A stretch of DNA of 64,000 bases from Piromyces finnis (lineage: Eukaryota > Neocallimastigomycota > Neocallimastigomycetes > Neocallimastigales > Neocallimastigaceae): assembly GCA_002104945.1 (NCBI GenBank), contig MCFH01000017.1:62001-126000 (forward strand). Direction: 5' to 3'. A program made the translations under genes and the position numbers. The notes below the pieces were generated by a model. The model saw nothing but the letters and a program-made list of their open reading frames with translations, searched no databases and was not told the DNA's origin. This document shows, one piece after another, positions 1 to 25,129 of the stretch (positions within the stretch are counted from its first letter, which is position 1; each line of letters opens with the position of its first letter).

Positions 1-2869
1 TATAATTTAATTATAGGTTTTACTTTTATTATATATACAATATAATGATATATGATAATCTAATTTCATTAATTATTAAAAATAATAATAATAAATAATT
101 ATAATAATAAATGTTAATATTCATTATTAATATAGAATATAGTGTGTTATGGTTATTTTATCAGTTCAAAATTATTTTATTCATTTTTATACTGACATTT
201 TATTTTATTTAAAATATTAAGTTGATTTATTTTACAAGTTTATTCTTTATAAAGAAAAAAATTATTTCCTTCTAGAGACTATTTTTTTACCCAATATTAT
301 AAAAAAAAAAATAGTTGTGTGTTGCGTGTGTGCGTGTGTATATGTGTCGTTGTATTTTTATATATAAATATTAATACAATATTTATTTACACTACTATTA
401 TTATATAATAATAGTATTTTTTACTTTTTTTTTTTTTTTTTTTTTTTAATTATATATATATAAATATATATATATATAGTTTTTTTTTTTTTTTTAATTA
501 TGCCTATATTCCAATTAGAAAAAAAAAGCCTTTAACAATAAAATGGAAAACTATTCCTATTTATATTAATTTTATTATTTAATTTTATTTTATATTAAAA
601 TTTTATTTACTCTTTTTTTTTTAAATTTTCAAAAGATATTATTAGTAGTATTTTTTATTAGTGTAAATTACTTATTAATCAATATATATAATTATTATTT
701 TTTTATAATCTATAATAATAGCTCTTATTGATTGTTTAACTATTCATTGTATGGTTATTATTTCATTATATTTCAATGTAATTATTTTGTTGTAAATTTT
801 ATGTTATTCTATATCATGTTGTTTTATTGTGTCATATTTTTCAATGATTTAATTTTTTTATTTTATAAACTAAATATTATATATTATACTATTTATATTA
901 TATTATTGATAATAATAATATTAAATATTATACCATTCCATTATTACTAACTTAAACCGATATTTAAAAAAAAAAAAAACTATTATTAAAAGACCTTTTA
1001 CATAAACTATTTATAAAATGCTTTCTTTTTTAGTTTGAGTTGTTACTCTTTATTTTTAATATTAATTCATTATAAAAGGTAAATTAATTTAATTAAAATT
1101 AAAGAATTATTAATTAAAATTTAATATAAATAATTATGATTTAATAAATTAATTCCACATTAAATTCCAACATATAAACTTTAATAATTAATAAAATTAA
1201 TCATTTTTTAGATGAAATTACAAACTTTAATTAATAATAAATTTAAAATTGATCATTGATAGTATAAATTGACCATTTAGATAGGAATAAAAAAAAAAAA
1301 CTCTAAAAAAAAATAATTTTATATATTATTAATACTATTCAATATATATAAATTATATTGATTTAATTAAATTAATCTATTCTATTTTAATTAAAAATAT
1401 TTTAAAGTTTTGAATTGTACTACCAACATCAAAAAAAAAAAAAAAAAAAGGTAGGATAAACTAACAAGTTTCTATATAATAAATGATGCTAATAATCAAT
1501 GGATGTTAGTTATTCTTAGAGTAGGTTATTTAAATAATCACATGCATTTTTTTTTAAAATTGATAAAAGAAAAATTATGTCGTTTACTTGATAATAATAA
1601 AAAAAGGGTCAAAATATGTTAATATGAATATATTTATGTATATCTATATTTATATATACACCCTATCTACCTACCTTTTAAAAAGAAAAATAAGGTAAGT
1701 AGATATGGTATGGTATGTATATATAAATAAATAAATAAATAAATAAATATGATTTAGAAAGAAATGAACTGTATCAAAATGTTGAGATGATAAATAAATA
1801 GACTATTATAATACTTTATTTTTTCTATTGAATTAAAAAATGTGACATCATGTAACAAAGTTAAATATTCAAACATTCTCTTATAAAGATATATTAAAAA
1901 CTATTAGAAAAAAAGTAGCTGAAAAAGAATATAAAGGAAATTCTAAATTCTATTATAATTTTATAAATTTCAATATTAATATTATTTATTTAAAACTATG
2001 AACTATAAGCTATTTGATTACCATCACTTTTTTCATCTATCTGAAATCTTGAAATTTTAATTTACATTTTCATTATTTATCATATGTTATATTCTTTTAA
2101 GGTACTTATATTTGATAATCCACTCACGAATATTCCGATATTATTAAATAAACATTCATAATCAAAAGTATTTTTAAAACTTTTTTTAATAATTATTATT
2201 TTACTAATTTTAGTAACACTTTATATTATAATAATTATTAATTAGATTAAAATAATATTTCATTTTATAATATAAATGAGGTATTATTATTATAATTGCA
2301 TTACTACATTATTACTTTAATAATTTAATGATTATTAAAAGATACTAATTTTTTTTTCTTATATTAATTTTTAATTAAATAAAATGGAATAATAATAAAT
2401 AATAATAAAAACATGCCTTTTTACTTTATATTGATAAAGACAAAACAAAACAATCTTTTCCTTTTTAATAAATATTTCTTATTTATTTCCATATTTACGT
2501 TTTGATGAATTGTAAAAAAGGTTTATAAGCAAAAAAAACAAAATTTATTACTTTATCATTATTATTTTTTTTTATAGTATGGTATGATATATAAAATAAG
2601 GTATTACTTTAAAGTTTACACATTATATATATATATATATATATTATTTTTATTTTATTTTTTTTTTTTTTAATAAAGGATAGTATAGATATTTATAATT
2701 TATAATTTTTTTTATGCTTATTATTACAATGGCTTATTATAAATATTTGAAAATGTTGAAAAAACATATATTAAACTAATAATATTACTATTATTAAAAT
2801 TTGGGGTATCCAAAAAAGTGTGTGCTTTATTTTTTTTTATTAAAAATTATTAAAATAATTATTATTGTT
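1..2869. other. Gene-free A+T-rich DNA
   Basis: No coding exon is supported here. The only sizeable open frame (732-950, +) encodes almost only Phe, Ile, Leu, Tyr and Asn, which is what random T-rich DNA gives. The stretch holds A and T homopolymers, a TG/GC-rich microsatellite near 314-345 and an AAAT repeat near 1726-1748. It lies downstream of the SAE2/CtIP stop codon. Confidence 0.7.
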
Positions 2870-5800
2870 TTATGGAGTTGAGTCTGGTTTAGAACTTGGG
2901 AAATTAACATCCCAATATTCTTCTGGTGTGTTTTTGGGTATATTATTATAACGATGTCTAGATATTTCTTGAATATGATTATGATTATCTACACCTGCAA
3001 AGAACTATTATAAAAAAAAGGAAGAAAAATTATAGATAAAAATTAATATATATAAATATATATATATTTTACAAATAATTTTTAATCTATACTATATATA
3101 TATATCAATTTTTTTTGAAGATACTATTACTATTTATTTATTAATATTATACTAATATCTAGTATATATAATAAGAAAAAAAAAAAACTTTTATATTTAC
3201 ATCTTGACAACAAGGACAAGTAGTTCCATGAAGTTGTTTCCGTTTATACTTTTGACGAACCGTTTCATTATATAAGACTTCTGACTTTTTTTTTCTTAGT
3301 TTTAGGTTTTTTGACGGGGTCAGTTGTACTGTTTTTATCAAGGAGACCGCTTCTTCATTTGAACTATTATTATTATTAAAATTAAATACAATAGTTAATT
3401 AATTAAAAAAAAAAAAAAAAAAGGTGGAGAAAAAGATTAACATTGAAAGGATTAAAAAATTAATTAAAAATAACGAAGCAATAAAGACAACAATGCAATA
3501 ATAATAATGATAATAAAATAAATAAATAAAAAGATAAAATTCAGTACCATTTATTATTATATAAATTATCATTATTATCATTATTATCATTATTTATATT
3601 TCATATTATTTATATACAAAAAAAAAAAAATTTTTTAATAGATGTTAGTTTTTTTTTTATTATTATTTTTCCTTTTTTTAAATTTTTATATTTACCTTTT
3701 TGTTGGAGAGGATGGATCTTCATTTCTGATGGCATTGGTATAATTAAATAGGGTTTGTTGTTTTGTCTTTTTAAATTTCATTATATTACTGGTATCGATA
3801 GTATTGCCATTTTTGTGGGCAGCAGTAACCACTTCAATGCTATCATTATCACTATTCTCATCCGTGAGCCTATCATGGTCTTTTACAATTTCATTTTCTT
3901 GTTTTTTACCATTATTTATTAATTCTTTATTTTCATTGAATTCATTGTCAATCTCATTTTGCTCTTCTTCTCTTTCTCTATCCATATCTTTATCCTTATT
4001 ATTACTATCATTGATTTTTTTCATTTCTTTTGATATATCAAGATCATCATTATCATCATCAAATATAAAAGATGAATTTTGAGGTTCACCATTCTCTTCT
4101 TCTTCCTCCATATTTTTATTATTTTGATAATTTGTTTTCCAAATATACACTTTTTTTTCTTCGGAAGGAATATCATCCTTATTTTTTAAATAACTTTTTT
4201 CAAGACCCGAGGAGGAATCCGAATGAATTGCTGATGGTGTTTCTGGAATAATAGTTTCACGACGACGTTTGGTTTTCTTTTTTTCTTTATTTTTCTTTTT
4301 TCTATCGGATTCGGAATTTTTAGAATCGGTTGTGGTTGGCGTTGCCGCTGTCGGTTTATTTAATTTTGTAGAATATTGATGACTTCTTTCTAATTTTTCT
4401 ATATTTTCTTCATTTTGAGGTGGATTTCCAGGATTTATTACCATTTGATTTAAACGAATTGTACTGATATTCTTAACAATTTCTTCGGATCTTTGACTTG
4501 AATTTAACTGATTACCATAGGTTTCTTCATCGTCTTCTTCATCTTCTTTTCCTTTATACTTTTGATTACCTTCATTACTGACATCATCGTCATCATCATC
4601 ATCATCATCATCATCGTCATCATCTGAATCCATTTCCATTTCCGAATTATCATTTAATTCAATATCACTCGACTCACACAATTCTTTTAATATTCGATCA
4701 CTAGGAGATAAAAGGATATTTTTCTTTTTCTTTTTATTTTTTTTCGTTTTTTTAGTTGCATTTTCTGAGGGATGCGTCGTATTTTCATTAAGGTTGATGA
4801 TTTCAATATCACTACTACTTTTATTGGAATCTGTTTCTTGAATCATGATACTTTTTAAATTTTTATCATCACTTTCTTTTTTTTTTAATGCTTTATTCAT
4901 TCCTTCCGAACTTTTAATTTGAATTTTTTCTTTTTCTTTTGTCATTTGTTTCAATTGTTCCCTCGATAATACCATGGAATTTTGACGTTGTAGATGCGTT
5001 ACACTATTGTCAGCATCCTCATCTTTATTGATATCATTATTATCGTCTTTTCTTTTAATTTCATTTTCTGGAGTAGTGGCTACATATTCTATGTCATCCT
5101 TCTTTTTTAAAACTTCTTGATAGTTATTTACATTTTCTTTTAGTGGTGTATTTATATTTTTGGCTAATGGATTTCTTAAAGAAAAGCTTGATTTCTTTGG
5201 TGTAGAAGTAAGATTATTTGTTAAGAGGAAAGAGGGTTTATTTTGGTTTTCTTGGGATGCTGTTGGAGAAGATAATATTCTAATATTATTATCTCCTTCA
5301 TCATATACTGTGGTACATGATGAAGGGTGAATCTCCGATGGATTATTTATTGTTCCTTGTCTTGTATAACCTATATTTTTATTATTAAAATTGATTATTT
5401 TTTTCCTTTGAGCCAGATATTCTTTCTTTGGGGTTATTAGGTGTGAATTATCCATAACGGTTTCTTCATCCTCAAATTCTTTTTTTATTTCAGCTAATTT
5501 ATTATTTGCATTTTTAATATTTAAATTTTCAATTATTTTTGAACTAGGAGTTTTAATGACTGGGGATGATATTATTTCTTGATCGTTATTATTATTACTA
5601 TATATAGAATTTAACATATTAATTTAAAATTTGATTTTAATAACATATTATTTGTACTTTATTTTCGTATTATAATATACGATATATATATATATCATAA
5701 AGCCTATCCATCCACCAATATTAATAAAAGTAATATTTATATATACATATATATATAAAATACAAAATAATAATAACTATTCATATTTACCTATCAGAAT

Positions 5801-6904
5801 ATTTCCTTTTTTTAGAAGGCTGAAAAATATTTGATGAAGTGTTTATGTAATCTTCAATTTTAATTTTTTTTTTATTATTATTATTTTTTGGAATTGCAAA
5901 ATTCTTTTCTATTAGTTATATAATTATAAAGTATTAGTGCGCCATACATAACAGTTTTAAGTATTGGAGAGTTTTTTTTTTTTCCTCAAGGAAAATAAAA
6001 AATACAACTATAAAAGTTTTAATTTATGAATTTAAAAAAAATAGTCAACTACCTTTTTCATTATTGGATATTTCCATTAACATTGAAACATCAATATTAT
6101 TTTTACTTATATCTGGAAGTTTTGACATGATATCATTTTGTAATTTTTGATTTTCGAGTTTAATGTATTCCGAGTATTTTTTCCATTGTTCAATTCTTTC
6201 TTTTGCTTTTACCTGATAATTTTTAAAATGTTTTTTTAGAACGTGATATTGTTGTTGCCAATGTTTTAACTCTTTTTCAAAAACAATTTTCATTTCATTA
6301 TTTTTTTGCATATTACTATAGTTTTTTTTTTTTTTTAACAATATTTTAAATATTATATAAATTATTTAATAAATTTTTATTTTAATATATGATTTTATCA
6401 AGTTATAAAAAAAAAAATCAATAAATATTTATTATCACTAATATCAATATTTACTATTTCAAGGGTTCTTCATTATTATATTGAATTTGCTTTTCAAGTT
6501 GTTCAATTTTTAATTTCAATTTTTTATTGTCTAGTTCCGCTTGTTGAATGTTATATTCTGTAATACGATTTTGGTAACTTAATTTATGATCATATTTTAT
6601 TTTAAGTTCTTATTGTATATAATAAAATTAAGCATGTTATTTCATAGTAAAGGCAATATAAATGTTTATATTAATAACTTTTTTTTTTTTTTTTATTAAA
6701 TATATATACATATAAAATGAATATATTTAAGTTTAGTTACATACCATTAACATATTTTACGTGAATTGAATATAATAAGGTTAAAGCTTCTTCAAATGTT
6801 TTCCCTTCATTTTCTTTATCTATTTCATTATCTTGAATGGCTTGGGTATAATTGTCAATATCAATATCGTCATTTTTATATATATTTGAAATTGGGGGAT
6901 TCAT
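2870..6904 (-). CDS. SAE2: SAE2/CtIP/Ctp1 DNA-end resection factor, 7 exons
   Basis: Homologue of Sae2/Ctp1/CtIP, the nuclear cofactor that stimulates Mre11 nuclease to start DNA double-strand-break resection. Exons (minus strand): 6904-6745, 6608-6455, 6315-6053, 5908-5791, 5597-3696, 3363-3201, 3004-2870. All phases close, giving 964 residues. The N-terminal exons encode a Lys/Glu/Gln-rich coiled coil (about residues 55-190), as expected for the family's oligomerisation region. The middle is a long Asn/Ser/Asp/Lys-rich disordered exon with a run of Asp. The C-terminus has the diagnostic family signature: CPCC (915-918) followed by FF, SRHR (935-938) and NTPEEYW (945-951). An LTPSK motif at T881 fits a CDK site, the usual regulation of this family. 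The open frame at 5617 begins with an ATG, but the phase and acceptor show that codons before 5597 are intron. It is longer than yeast Sae2 and close to vertebrate CtIP. Confidence 0.9.
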
Positions 6905-7924
6905 TTATTATATATAAATGATTATAATAATTGTATATTGTGTGTATGCGTTTTCTTTATATATATGTGAATATTTCTATATATTTAATATGATAGTATT
7001 ATTAAAAAGACATAGACATATAAAAAGGTATTATAACCGTTTTTTTTTTTTAAAAAAAAAAAGAAATTAATTGAGTTACAAAGTAATTTTTTATTAATTT
7101 TTATTATATTTAATTTGTGAAGTCAAAAATTTTATTACTATATTTTTTTTTTTTGAAATTTTTTAGCAAATAAAATTGAGTAAAAAAAGTTGTCACCTAA
7201 TTTAAAAAATATATTTTAAATTTTTTAAATAATTAAATTTTAAAATAAATAAATAAATAAATAAATAAATAAATAGATAAAAATGTTAATTAAATGAATA
7301 GATACGTTATTAATTAAATAAATAGCCAAATTAGTGCTACCTTTTTTTTTTTTTTTTGTATTGGAATAAAACAAGAAAACAAAAAAGGTTTTAAGAAAAA
7401 GTGCACTTGCCAAACAAACGAATAAAGAAGAAAACAAGTATATTTGTTATAATTTTTAATATAATTATTTAATTGTTTAATAATAAATTTTATTATTTAT
7501 TATTACTTTTTGGATGTTTTTTTTTTTACTCTATTAAAATAATAGATCTATTATAATATTTAATTATTCTTTGTAAAGTTTTATAAATATAATATTTTAA
7601 TTATTATTTTGGGTATTTATTAAAAATTAAAACGGTTTGAAAAGTAACAATATTCATAATAATATTAATATTATTGTGTTATCCTTTGTTAAATTATTAT
7701 TATTGTTATTATATAATTATTATTAGTGTTAATTGTTATATAAATACTTTTTTTTGTTCATTGACGCTTTAATTTTTTTTTTTAATATTATATCTATTTT
7801 TAAATTAATAATAAAAAGTGTAAGGCGATAAAATATATTATTATTTTTAGAATTATACAAACATTTGAAATAAATATAATTTTTTTAATTTATATTTACA
7901 ATAGTTGAAATAATAAAATGTCTG

Positions 7925-7957
<33 letters not shown>

Positions 7958-8119
7958 TTAATAAAGATGTAAAGGATATTAATGAAAAAAAAAAAAAAAA
8001 GAAATTTTTTATTTTTCTTTATAAAAGATTAATAGGAAAATAAATTAAAATCAATCAATCAATATATATATATATAGATTATAGATTTAGCGTTAGTGTT
8101 AGAAAAGTAAAGTTTCTAT
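6905..8119. other. Intergenic, upstream of SAE2/CtIP
   Basis: About 1.2 kb separates the CtIP start codon from the stop codon of the upstream Rab gene on the same strand. It contains a T10/A10 palindrome near 7041-7062, an AAAT microsatellite at 7246-7275 and a TTA repeat near 7929-7958. No coding exon or RNA gene is seen. It presumably holds the CtIP promoter and the Rab 3' end. Confidence 0.6.
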
Positions 8120-9114
8120 TTAGCTACAGCATTTTAATTTTGAATTTCTTTCGTTATTAATATCGTTCCAATCAATAACATCACCTTCAATCAAAAATTC
8201 AAATTGTGGTAATTGTACATTTTTGGCAATATAGTTGAAAGCCTCTTCTATGTTATCACCATATTTTGCTGATACTTCAAAGTAGGGTATTCTATATCTT
8301 TTAAGATCATCATAATCTTCATAATCAATACTATCATCATCGTCATCTTCGTATTGATGTGGATGATGATGAAGAGGACTTAACATTTCATAAGTATTGT
8401 ATTGTTTTCGTTTATTATTATTTGAAATAATATATGGAACTTCTGCTTCAACGTTTTCTGTATTTAAATAATTTTGATTGGTATAAGTTATGTTGGATTT
8501 AGTATTTATTGATAGATCATTTTTACTATTTTGATGTTCCTTTTTTAGGGCATTACTGTATCTTTTATATGAAGATGATCTTTGGTATATTGCTAATAAA
8601 CTATCATTATAACTTTGCATTGTATTTTCACTGGGTGCATATTTTGATTGATGAATGTAGCCATAATGAGGTGCTGTTTTAATGGATTGCTCTCTCATTT
8701 TTATAGCCATTCGTCTTCCTTGACTTTTAGTAATAACACGCTCATCTTCAATATCTGTTTTATTACCAACAAGAATAAATGGGTAAGTTGAAGGATCTTT
8801 TAAATCAGCTTTATTAATAAATTCTTCTTCCCAAGATAAAACATTTTTAAAAGAATCGGGATTTGTAACATCATACACAATACTTTATAAGAAAATATGA
8901 ATATATGCATATTAATTATTTAATATTACGCCTATAGATATTAAATTATTTATTAAATAAATTATATATATAATTACATGCATGCGTCAGCACCTCTATA
9001 ATAAGCAATTCCTAAACTTTGAAATCTTTCTTGACCTATATATAATTATATGTTATTTTTGTAAAAAAAAATTATTATACTTTTTGCACATATGATAAAA
9101 AGTATTATAATAAC

Positions 9115-9157
<43 letters not shown>

Positions 9158-9581
9158 TATTAAATAATATATTACCTGCAGTATCCCATATTTGCATTGA
9201 TACTCTTTTTCCGTCTTCGGTTTGAACTTCTTTTGTAATAAAATCAGCACCAATAGTTGCTTTATAATTATTGGTAAATCTATTATGGATATACTTTTTT
9301 TTTTTTTTAAAAAAAAAATAATAATAGGAAAAAAAAATAAATATTAATACTAATAATTATCACTTATAATATATATGCCTTTTTTTTTTACTTACTTGGA
9401 CTCTGATAGCTGTTTTACCAACACCACCATCTCCAATTAATACAACCTTTGAAAAATATTAATTTTTGAGAATGTTAAAAAAAAAATAAATAAATATGGA
9501 ATACATTAATATCATGACCTAGTCTTTATTTTATAAAATTGAATATTATTTAAAATATACCTTTAAAATACCCTTTTTCAT
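8120..9581 (-). CDS. YPT7: Rab7/Ypt7-type small GTPase with about 130-residue insert
   Basis: Rab-family GTPase, closest by motif to Rab7/Ypt7, which drives late endosome/vacuole traffic and fusion. Exons (minus): 9581-9561, 9446-9396, 9293-9176, 9035-8978, 8882-8120; phases close to 336 residues. Visible motifs: P-loop GDGGVGKT (12-19), switch [10 protein letters not shown], switch II WDTAGQERF (60-68), Rab7-like YYRGAD and YDVTNP, GNKTD (122-126) and SAK (287-289). The last residues are KCCS, so a di-cysteine prenylation site is likely although the ending is not a textbook CC or CXC. Rab7 proteins are about 205-210 residues. The extra length lies between the GNKTD and SAK motifs and is rich in Tyr, Asn, His and Asp, with a run of Asp. 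The insert is in the same exon as its flanks and has no stop codon, so it is coding unless an unseen intron exists. Whether this is the sole Rab7 or a divergent paralogue cannot be told here. Confidence 0.9.
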
Positions 9582-12031
9582 TTTTATTTATTTATTTTTT
9601 TTGTTAAATTAATATTTAATGTTTTTGAAAATTAAATTTTGTTTGATATTCCAATTTCTATATGTGGAAATATAAAGTTCTTTGGTTATATATATATATA
9701 TTTTAAATAACTTGAAAAAAAATGAACGTTGTATAAATCGAAGGTTGGAAATTATGATTATGTACCCTTTTAAATTCTAATTCATGTAACAATTATTAAA
9801 TGATATTTATAAATATTATTAATAAATAAATATGAATATGTACGATTCTTTCTTTTATTCGTTCAAGTGAATTATTATACTTGATAATTTCTGTTTTTTA
9901 GAAATATCAAAAAGAATGTAAATATATATAATTCATATATAATAAAAAAATATAAAATATATTAATTAGTTATTAAATCTCATAATTATAAAGGATATAA
10001 ATACTACTTTTAAAACTACTTTTAAAACCACTATTTATTATTCTTATTCTTATTCTTATTATTCTTATTCTTATTATTATTATTATTGTTGTTGTTGGTG
10101 GTGGTATTGTTGCTTTTATTGTTATTATATAACAAATATAAATGACTTTTTTTTTTTTTTAAATATATTTCAATTTTAAGGGAATACTAAATCCTTTTAA
10201 ATAAACTTTTTTATTGTGGTCTCATAAAATAATATTTATAATTTTACTGTTGCTATTGTTGCTTTTTCTATGTAAATCTTCTCTTTTTGCTTGCTTGACT
10301 TACCCTTTTCCTTCTTTTTTTTTTTAAATTCCCACTTTTTTTTTTATTTAAAAAGAATTGCTTTTTTTTTTTTTTTTAAAAATAATATTAAAAACTGTTT
10401 TTTTAAATAAATTAAACTATTTAATAGCATATATATTGTATTATATTGTAATATATAATGTTGAGAATTGTTTTAATTTTATAATTAAAATTATAATTTT
10501 TTAATCTATTTAATACAATGAAATACAATTATTCCATATATTAAAATAAATTATAATATATATCCAATTTAAATTTTTTATTTTTTTTTGTGATATGGAA
10601 TTTAATTTTTTTGAAATTAAAATTTAATAAAAAAATTATTATCAATAAATAAATGAATGAATGAATTAATAACTAAATAAATTTTATGATAATGAAAAAA
10701 AATAGTGCGATAAAAAAAATAAACAATTCCACCAAAAAAAAAAAAATTTGAAATATTATTAAATAATAAAAATTATTATTAATAAAGAAAATAACAACAG
10801 CAGCAGAAATAGCAACAACAACAGCAGAAGTAACAGCAGTAACAGCAGCATCTTTCCTTTTAATGTTCTATGTTTTATTAAAAACTTATCTTTTTTTTTT
10901 TTATCAAATAATTCCATCATCTTTTTTTTTCTGATAATTTTTTTATACAAAAAGATAAACTAATTTTTTTTATTCCACATCGATTCATCCATATATTATT
11001 TTAATATTAAAAAAAAAAAAAGGCATAAATTTTTTTAAAGATAACAAAATCCACAAATAAATAAATGAATAGTTAAATAAATAAAAAAGACTTTATAAAA
11101 TAAAAAAAAGCACTTTTAGCTTGTTATAACCATCCTCATTCTCATTCTTACCATTCATTCTGGTGTTTTTTTTTTTTTTTTTTTTACTTTTCATTCTCTA
11201 TACTTTTAATTAAAAAAAAAAAGTAAAAAAATTTAAAGTTTTTAAGATTTGTGGCTTAAAAATTTAAATCAATGAATTTTATTAAGAATTTAAATTATTA
11301 TTTATTTTACTTTTTTTCTTTTTCAGGTATTAGTATTAGTATTATACCTATTAAAAAAGTAATAATTAAAAAAAGTAATAAATATATTGAATAGGTAAAA
11401 GTATTAGTGATGACAAGGTAAAGCATCAATGTTCCCTTTGGCATTGATACATTGAAATGTCAAAGTGTAAAAAAAAAAAGATTCTGTTGATGAATAATTA
11501 TTAATAAAATACGCCACAATTCCAATGTTTTTGGTTTTTGTTTACCTTTTAAATATGGAAACATTTTTTTAATTTGACGTCGTACAATTTTTTTTTAAAT
11601 GTGGATGATAATTATTTTGATAGTGGAGGTAAAGAAGGCACACACAAAAAAGATAATAATAATGGAGTATATGGAATATAAGAAATATTAAAAGATGTTG
11701 ATACAAGTAGAGTATATGGAATAAATACTAAATATAAAAAAAATGAATAATTCAAAGATATATATATATGTTATATGTATGTTTTATTTTGTTTTTATTT
11801 CATTTATGATGATATAAAGATGTATTTATAATTTACATAAAATTCTATATATTATAAAAATTTATTTAATATTTATGACATTGGTATATCAAAATCATTT
11901 ATTTCTTTTTGTAACAGTTGAAAATAAAATAAAAAAAAAAAGATTATTAAAATAATTAATAAAGTAACAAAAAAATCTATTGTATAATTACGGAATTAAA
12001 TTATAGTTGTATTTGGGATGATATTACTGAT
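9582..12031. other. Intergenic between Rab7-type gene and CFAP65
   Basis: About 2.45 kb without a supported exon. It holds simple repeats: a TTATTC/TTA/TTG tract near 10034-10130, a GCA/ACA-rich tract near 10793-10850, T homopolymers and an ATTAGT repeat near 11326-11345. It contains the Rab gene promoter side and the CFAP65 3' end. Confidence 0.6.
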
Positions 12032-24094
<12,063 letters not shown>

Positions 24095-24914
24095 ATTATT
24101 ATTATTGTAACTATTTCTTTTTTCTTGTAATCTTTCTGTATTATTATTTTACAATGCTTTTTTTATTTATTATTAAATAGGAAAAATGAAAAATCAATTA
24201 AAATAATAAAGTTTTTTTTTTTTTTTGTTTGTTGCTTTGTTTTGGATAATTAAGATGAAATATGAAATTTTATTTAATTAGAGATAAAACTAATTTATTT
24301 TTTTTTTGTTTGTTTGTTTTTTTTTTTACTATAACTCTTTTACAATTTTATTTTATACAATGAATATTAAAGATTAATTATTTTATTTTTTTTAATGTAT
24401 TCTTTATGTGTGTAGATAAACTATATATATACATTAAAAATTTTAATAATTATGAAAATATTGAAGATAAATACAAAATAGTAAAATATATATTAAATTT
24501 TTTTATGAAATAGTATACAATTTCTTTTTATAAAGTAAGTGAATGAATGAATTATTATAATAATTATTTACATATTAATATTCATTAATGTGAAATATCA
24601 TATTAAAAAAAAAAAAAACTTTTAATATTAATAATAATTAAAAGTCCGCCGAATGTTTGGTGGTTAAAATAATAAAAAAAAATTAAATTTTGAAATTTTA
24701 ATAATAAATATAATTTTTATATTAAAACTTTCAAATTAAAGATTAGCCAATAAACAGCCAGATTCGAAATTAATCCAAGTATTTTTTTTATATACAAAAA
24801 AATATAACTTTTTTAAAAGATAGTAAACTATATATATTTTTAAAATAAAGTATTATTGATAAAGGTATTATTTCTCTTTTAAAAACAAACAAATAAGCAT
24901 GTTCATTAAATAAA
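24095..24914. other. Intergenic between CFAP65 and EME1
   Basis: About 820 bp between two minus-strand genes: the EME1 3' end and the CFAP65 5' side. It is A+T-rich with T homopolymers near 24211-24226 and 24297-24328. No exon was identified. An open frame runs a short way upstream of the CFAP65 ATG and then meets a stop. Confidence 0.6.
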
Positions 24915-25074
24915 TTAAATAGCTTTCTTATTTCCATCTTCTTCAGTAAACCAAGTGTAAATTCTTTTAGATATACTTTTTCCTATTTTTCTTACATTGC
25001 CAGTACTTGATACAACCTATAAATAAAAATTGAAATAAAAAAATATTTATTTTTCTATTAATCGATTAAGAAAA

Positions 25075-25129
<55 letters not shown>

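Noticed and set aside
732-950. Possible membrane protein of 72 residues
   Set aside because: Phe/Ile/Leu/Tyr content follows from T-rich DNA; no homology, no flanking exon.
5598-5617. ATG at 5617 as the start of a separate Asp/Ser-rich gene
   Set aside because: Splice phase joins the exon starting at 5597 to upstream coiled-coil exons, and the C-terminal exons give the CtIP domain, so this is an internal exon of one gene.
25080-25124. Second retroposon marked by the long A-tract
   Set aside because: No target-site duplication and no distinct body next to the tract; it lies inside an intron as a simple homopolymer.
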